From contig CM068552.1 of NCBI GenBank assembly GCA_035048495.1, positions 24,368,154 to 24,432,153 of the forward strand: a stretch of 64,000 nucleotides of DNA. The letters are read 5' to 3'. Shown piece by piece: positions 59,842 through 64,000 of the stretch (position 1 is its first letter; every line of letters starts with the position of its first letter). The stretch is from Euptelea pleiosperma (taxonomy: Eukaryota; Streptophyta; Magnoliopsida; Ranunculales; Eupteleaceae). The position numbers and the translations under genes were made by a program. A model generated the notes under the pieces. That model saw only the letters and a program-made list of their open reading frames with translations, had not been told where the DNA came from and did no database searches.

Positions 59842-60103
59842 GAGTAAAACTTTGATGACTGGCCCTGCCATCTAAGGAGATGAACGGGTTGCAGATCTCG
59901 GCACGTGGATTTTGCACGGGCTGACCACCTTGGCCTCACTGCACACATACCTAAGGTGTACTCCAGTGCTTTTTGCAAAAAAAACTTACTTGGGTACGTG
60001 TGTGGTGAGGCCGATGTGGTCCGTCCGTACAAAATCCACGTGCCGAGATTTGTAACCATGTCATCTCTTTTGATGACAAGGCCCTGTCATCGAAGTTTTA
60101 CTC
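59842..60103. mobile_element. MULE-type hairpin MITE (GAGTAAAAC family), 262 bp
   Basis: Exact 9-bp duplications TGAATGGCA lie at 59833-59841 and 60104-60112. The inverted ends are GAGTAAAACTTTGATGAC and GAGTAAAACTTCGATGAC. The arms pair further inside (TCTCGGCACGTGGATTTTG with CAAAATCCACGTGCCGAGA) around AGTGCTTTTTGCAAAAA. This copy defines the family boundaries used for 10524-11009 and 35965-36145. Confidence 0.93.
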
Positions 60104-60299
60104 TGAATGGCATCACCACCACTTTGTCATTTTAAAATTATGATGTTTGGATGAACTCAACAAATTACGCGCGAAAATTGATTATGTGTATTTGTTTGTG
60201 CAAATGATAGTAGATGTTGCATCTAATTTTGTGTATAGCGTTGCTTTGTATAAAATTATACATACACGTTTCCAGACTGTCATGTGTACTCGAATATTT

Positions 60300-60485
60300 T
60301 TATACAATTTAGATATACATATAATATATTATTTTATTTTATTATATTATATTATTACATAATATTATTATAATATCAATATTATTAATAAAATATTTAT
60401 ATTATATTTATATTAAAATTATAATGATATTATTATATTAATATTAATATTATTATATATTATATATTATATATATTATTTTATG
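60300..60485. repeat. AT-only low-complexity tract
   Basis: Almost pure A and T, built from TATTA/TAATA words. It is non-coding. Confidence 0.9.
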
Positions 60486-60493
60486 TAATATAT

Positions 60494-61336
60494 AATACGG
60501 AAAATTTCTAAAACGAAAACTAAATTTAATGTATTTACAAAAACAAAAATAACTTTTGAAATTTCCCAAAAAAGTAACTAAACGCTCTTTAAAAAAACGT
60601 CTATCAGTCGTGACAGACTTAAAGAGCGTTTGTAACAGGCAAACCCTTTTTAAAATAGCGTTAAATGTGGTTTTCAAGTTGCATGGTAAAAATCGACGGT
60701 CCATAATTCTTCAACTTCTAAACCAGTCTATGAATATCAGAATGATTTGATTTTTCGTGAGGATGATCTCCTCACCATAGAGATCATCCTCACCAAAAAT
60801 CAGCCATTGATTCATCTATGTGGGTACGCCAAAATGGGTGTACCACGTGGATGCAATGAGAGCCACGTGGCACTCTTAGAATACTCTGACCGTATGGATG
60901 TTTTTTCAATCCCTATATGGACCTACAAACAAAAAATCAGCTTGATTTGTGATTTCAACCTTTGGATCTTTGGTCAATAATGCTCAAATTTCGCACGGTT
61001 AAAATCAACCCATGAAAATAATTCCAATCCAACGCCTAGAAATCACTGATCGGACTGTAGGTCCACCTAATGATTGGCCAAACATCCATATGGTCAGAGT
61101 TCTTTAAGAATGTTCCACGTGGTTCTTATTGTGCCATGTCATTGGCTTTAATGACAGGGCCTGTCATCAAAGTTTTATTTGGCGCTGACGGTATGGATGT
61201 TTTACCATATGTTAGGGAGAAACGCTCTTTAACAGATGCTCTTAGATTTGATAGTTACTTTTTTTGGCAATTTTTAAAAGTTATTTTTGTTTTTGTAAAT
61301 ACATTAAAATTATTTTTCATTTAAGAAATTTTCCAC
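60494..61336. mobile_element. Long-TIR element with a nested MITE
   Basis: GGAAAATTTCT, ATGTATTTACAAAAACAAAA, ATAACTTTT and AACGCTCTTTAA on the left recur inverted at about 61209-61336, giving ~110-bp terminal inverted repeats. Inside lies an ATCAGG-family MITE and a short perfect hairpin. The target duplication is obscured by AT-rich flanks. The long TIRs suggest a Mutator-type element, which is an inference. Confidence 0.65.
60858..61170. mobile_element. MITE, ATCAGG family, nested
   Basis: AGAGCCACGTGGCACTCTTA, CTCTGACCGTATGGATGTTT, then inverted CATCCATATGGTCAGAGTTC and TTCCACGTGGTTCTTATTG, with GACAGGGCCTGTCATC and AAAGTTTTATT at the right end. Perfect G-boxes (CACGTG) are present in both arms. 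Confidence 0.6.
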
Positions 61337-61339
61337 ATA

Positions 61340-62435
61340 TAATATATACAATATAGTAAAAATATTTATTTAAATATAGTGTGATACACCGTGCAATGCA
61401 CCATAAGTATGCCTTATGGTACAACGGCGCGTGTTGTAACACACAATTTCATATGTGTTCCGATGCTCAAGGAGTGTGTGTTGCAACATGCACCTTGGCG
61501 CACATTGGTGCAAGCAAACACACATTTTTTGGCTGAGTTGCGCACAACAGAGCCAATGCGTGCACATTTGTAAAAAATAGACGTAGCCTTACATCCCTTC
61601 AACTAATCTACACGACACCCAATGAAATTATAACACCCCTTCAAGTAAAAAAGGTGTCGCTTTATTCTCTTCCCCTCTCCTTTGATATAATTTTAGATAA
61701 AAGGAGGCGACTCTTTGTGGTCTTCTCCCTCCTTCTAAGAGGGTAATAAAAATCTTAATAGAGCCGAGAATTCAAGAGTTGCACCTCAGAGAACTGGTCG
61801 AGAAAAAATAGCAATCATAGTAATGAAATCATGGTTTACACGAGTCTTCCTCGCTATAAGAGGCATTGCGTCAAATATCAGTCATACCACTTGTGGGGGA
61901 AAAATATGTGACTTATCCCACACAATCTTCGAGGAAAAATGATTCGTATCTCAAGGTAGATTTGACAGATGTAAAGAATCTGGATGTCTCCTTGTTGCAA
62001 CTGGTAGAGTAACTTCTTCAAGAACGACGGTGGTGCACCTGTTGACAAAGCTCCAACGATCAAGTCAGTGTCAGAAAGTCTTGTAAATCTTAGATCAGCA
62101 GATCCAGATCTTTTTCTCAGTCTTAAGCATGACATACTTATAGATTGAGAATTGGATGACTCACCTTTCACGCGTCCACTTCTCGCTGATTAGATCCGAT
62201 CCAGGAAGAGTTTGTTAGATACAACATCTTCCTGTTAGATCTGAACTTCTCTCATTCGGTTAGTTCTGAAAAGACTATGGTGTTAGTCTTGCGTGGCAAA
62301 TATCTCGAATGAGAGAAAGCGGCAAAAAAATAATACTCATTGAACCTATTACCATATGGCACTATTTGAATAGATGATCCACATGTAATAGATACAACAG
62401 TTAGGATACTTAGTTGTTTTAGTCGAGTTTGATGT
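61340..62435. other. Intergenic stretch
   Basis: No recognisable gene. The open frames here have no family motif. Confidence 0.35.
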
Positions 62436-62439
62436 CCTT

Positions 62440-62730
62440 TATTTGTCAGGATATGTTGTATGTCAAACCCGTTGAGTATGCTGTTTGACTTTGTCGGGAT
62501 GAGATATAGGTTGATCTCGTTGAGTATATTGTTGAACTTGTTGGGAAGAGTTGTCGGTTGATCCCGTTGAGTGTATAGTTCGAACTTGTCGGGATGAGCT
62601 GAATGTTGGTCCCGTCAAGTATATTGTTGAACTTGTCGAGATGAGTTGTTGGTTGATCCCATCGAGTATACTGTTCGACCTTGTCGGGATGAGTTGAAGG
62701 TCTATCCCGGCAAGTGAAATGTTGTTCTAA
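62440..62730. repeat. ~55-60-bp tandem repeat, about five units
   Basis: The unit is roughly TTGAACTTGTCGGGATGAG, then TTGNNGGTTGATCCCGTTGA and GTATATTGT. Units start near 62490, 62535, 62585, 62630 and 62680, with a diverged first unit at 62440. It is non-coding. Confidence 0.75.
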
Positions 62731-63345
62731 TATGTCGGAAAGTTTGAATGCTTTACCAACATATTTATTGTTAGGACTTCAATGCATTCTATTACTAACT
62801 TGTCCCAAGGTGCACTTTCTTTGGATGTCTCATCTGACACGTGGCTCTTTCTGCAAATGGACAACGTGCGACTGAAGAAGGTGGATAATTGCCTTTGCCT
62901 TCTACGGCGCATTTATTCACACATGCTAGGTGACGCCAGGTGTCTACCTTTCGTATCTCACATGTGCCGCTCCAATGACATGTGTAATCATATTACTTGT
63001 CATAAAATATGGTACCCACATCGCCCCCCTTTCGAGGAGATCGAGAAGCTGCTATCGTATCTTCTGAAAATGATCTTGATCGTTTATGCTACATGGCATG
63101 TTCTTGATCGTTGGATCTTCCACCAGTCATTCGACCGTCGTTCTTCTCATTTAATGTTGCATCTATCGATGTCATAACAGAGAAACGTGTCCGTACGGGT
63201 GTGAAGCCCAACGTACGACCGTCAAATGGAATGATTTAAGCGTACAATACTCAAGGCAGCAGGCCGTCAAATCGTCGGAATGATAGTTTTTAAATTTTTG
63301 GCGCCCGAGGTTTGTTAACGTCAGATAGTCGGTTTGTTAACACCA

Positions 63346-63357
63346 GACTCGTCTCTA
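63346..63357 (+). promoter_or_regulatory. Candidate TATA box
   Basis: GTCTCTATAAATAGG lies about 235 bases upstream of the gag-like frame at 63582 and is followed by CT-rich leader sequence. It is a plausible promoter of the right-edge element. Confidence 0.45.
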
Positions 63358-63581
63358 TAAATAGGTCTGAACCCCTCTTTTCACCATTTTTACCTCTTCG
63401 TCCAATGCGCTGTGCGATTTCAAGCTCTGGTTCGTCTTCTTCCTGAAGGTACTCGTTGTGTTTAACCGAAGTTTCTCTAGCACAACACCTTGCCTTCATC
63501 GGTCTCCTTCGTAATCTGGTATTTGTATCTCTTTTTTTCCATCCTCTGTTTTTACCCCTTCCCCCTCTCTTAATCAGAATC

Positions 63582-64000
63582 ATGAGGGATGTGATAGTTT
63601 TAGAAGACAGTATTGAGTTACCCAGGCATGAGCCTGAAGGGTTTAATCTCCTCTTGGAAGAGGGGAAAACCTCTGATTCGATAGATCAGGCCATCAACAC
63701 TATGTGGTTGGGCCTGATAAAGAACAAGAAGTAGCTCCTGCGATCGAATCAATAGTGGAACTTGACGTTCCAGGTCTGATAATACGAGTCCCCTGCCGTG
63801 GAAATGACCCATATATTGTGGGTCTAAGAAAGGAATTCGAAATTCCGGCTTCTATGTTCATACAGATCGGGGTTCGTCATGGAGAGCCGACCAATCCCGG
63901 AGAGATTAGTATTACTCGGCCTCAGCTGAAGTTTGGGATGTTTCTTCCCCTCCCCCCTCTTGTACGGGAAGTACTTCGTTTCTACGACAATGCTCCCGGT
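63582..64000 (+). CDS. Gypsy-type gag-like protein, N-terminal part (cut by window end)
   Basis: MRDVIVLEDSIELPRHEPEG starts at 63582 and its frame ends with TAG at 63732-63734. The adjacent frame then runs open to the window edge with VELDVPGLIIRVPCRGND, EFEIPASMFIQIGVRHGEP and LKFGMFLPLPPLVREVLRFY, then DNAPG. The last part resembles the conserved core of plant 'putative gypsy-type transposon' proteins (Pfam PF04195), where a (L)xFPLxPxxREVLxxxxxAP motif recurs. A frameshift or an unspliced intron lies at about 63720. Start and function are uncertain. Confidence 0.5.

Overview
This is plant nuclear DNA, from an angiosperm and probably a large, repeat-rich genome. It is AT-rich, its genes have GT-AG introns, the primer-binding sites match plant initiator-Met tRNA, and most of the sequence is layered transposable elements. 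I cannot name the species.

Only two features look like ordinary host genes. One is a three-exon gene for a TLC-domain membrane protein (TMEM56/TLCD4-like, 277 residues) whose exons lie at 36860-37109, 56351-56628 and 57576-57881. Its first intron is 19.2 kb and is full of transposons. The other is an intact tRNA-Gln(UUG) on the minus strand at 58188-58259, about 300 bases past the gene's stop codon.

Left arm (1-14215): a decayed PIF/Harbinger transposon with a split DDE transposase (2794-7627) and its Myb/SANT-like partner (7873-8815). A 3.5 kb solo LTR sits in a transposase intron. Further right is a small ORF with an RNase H1 N-terminal (viroplasmin-like) domain at 11101-11346. Several MITEs lie among these, two of them with readable target duplications.

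Middle (14216-36150): an internally deleted Copia element (14216-21193) followed by a second leader fragment, then a minus-strand LTR relic. Next is the clearest structure in the window, a Copia element (25468-35905, target duplication TCATC) carrying three solo LTRs from three families, each with its own 5-bp target duplication. Removing them leaves a 4.6 kb Copia element.

Right half (36150-58260): the TLC gene. Its first intron holds a degenerate Ty3/gypsy element with a minus-strand LTR and a 1.28 kb Mutator-type element inserted in it, two Del-type LTRs, and a 1.5 kb Copia derivative.

Right edge (58260-64000): a hAT-type MITE and a MULE-type hairpin MITE, both with exact target duplications, a long-TIR element with a nested MITE, a tandem repeat, and the start of a gypsy-type gag-like reading frame cut by the window end.
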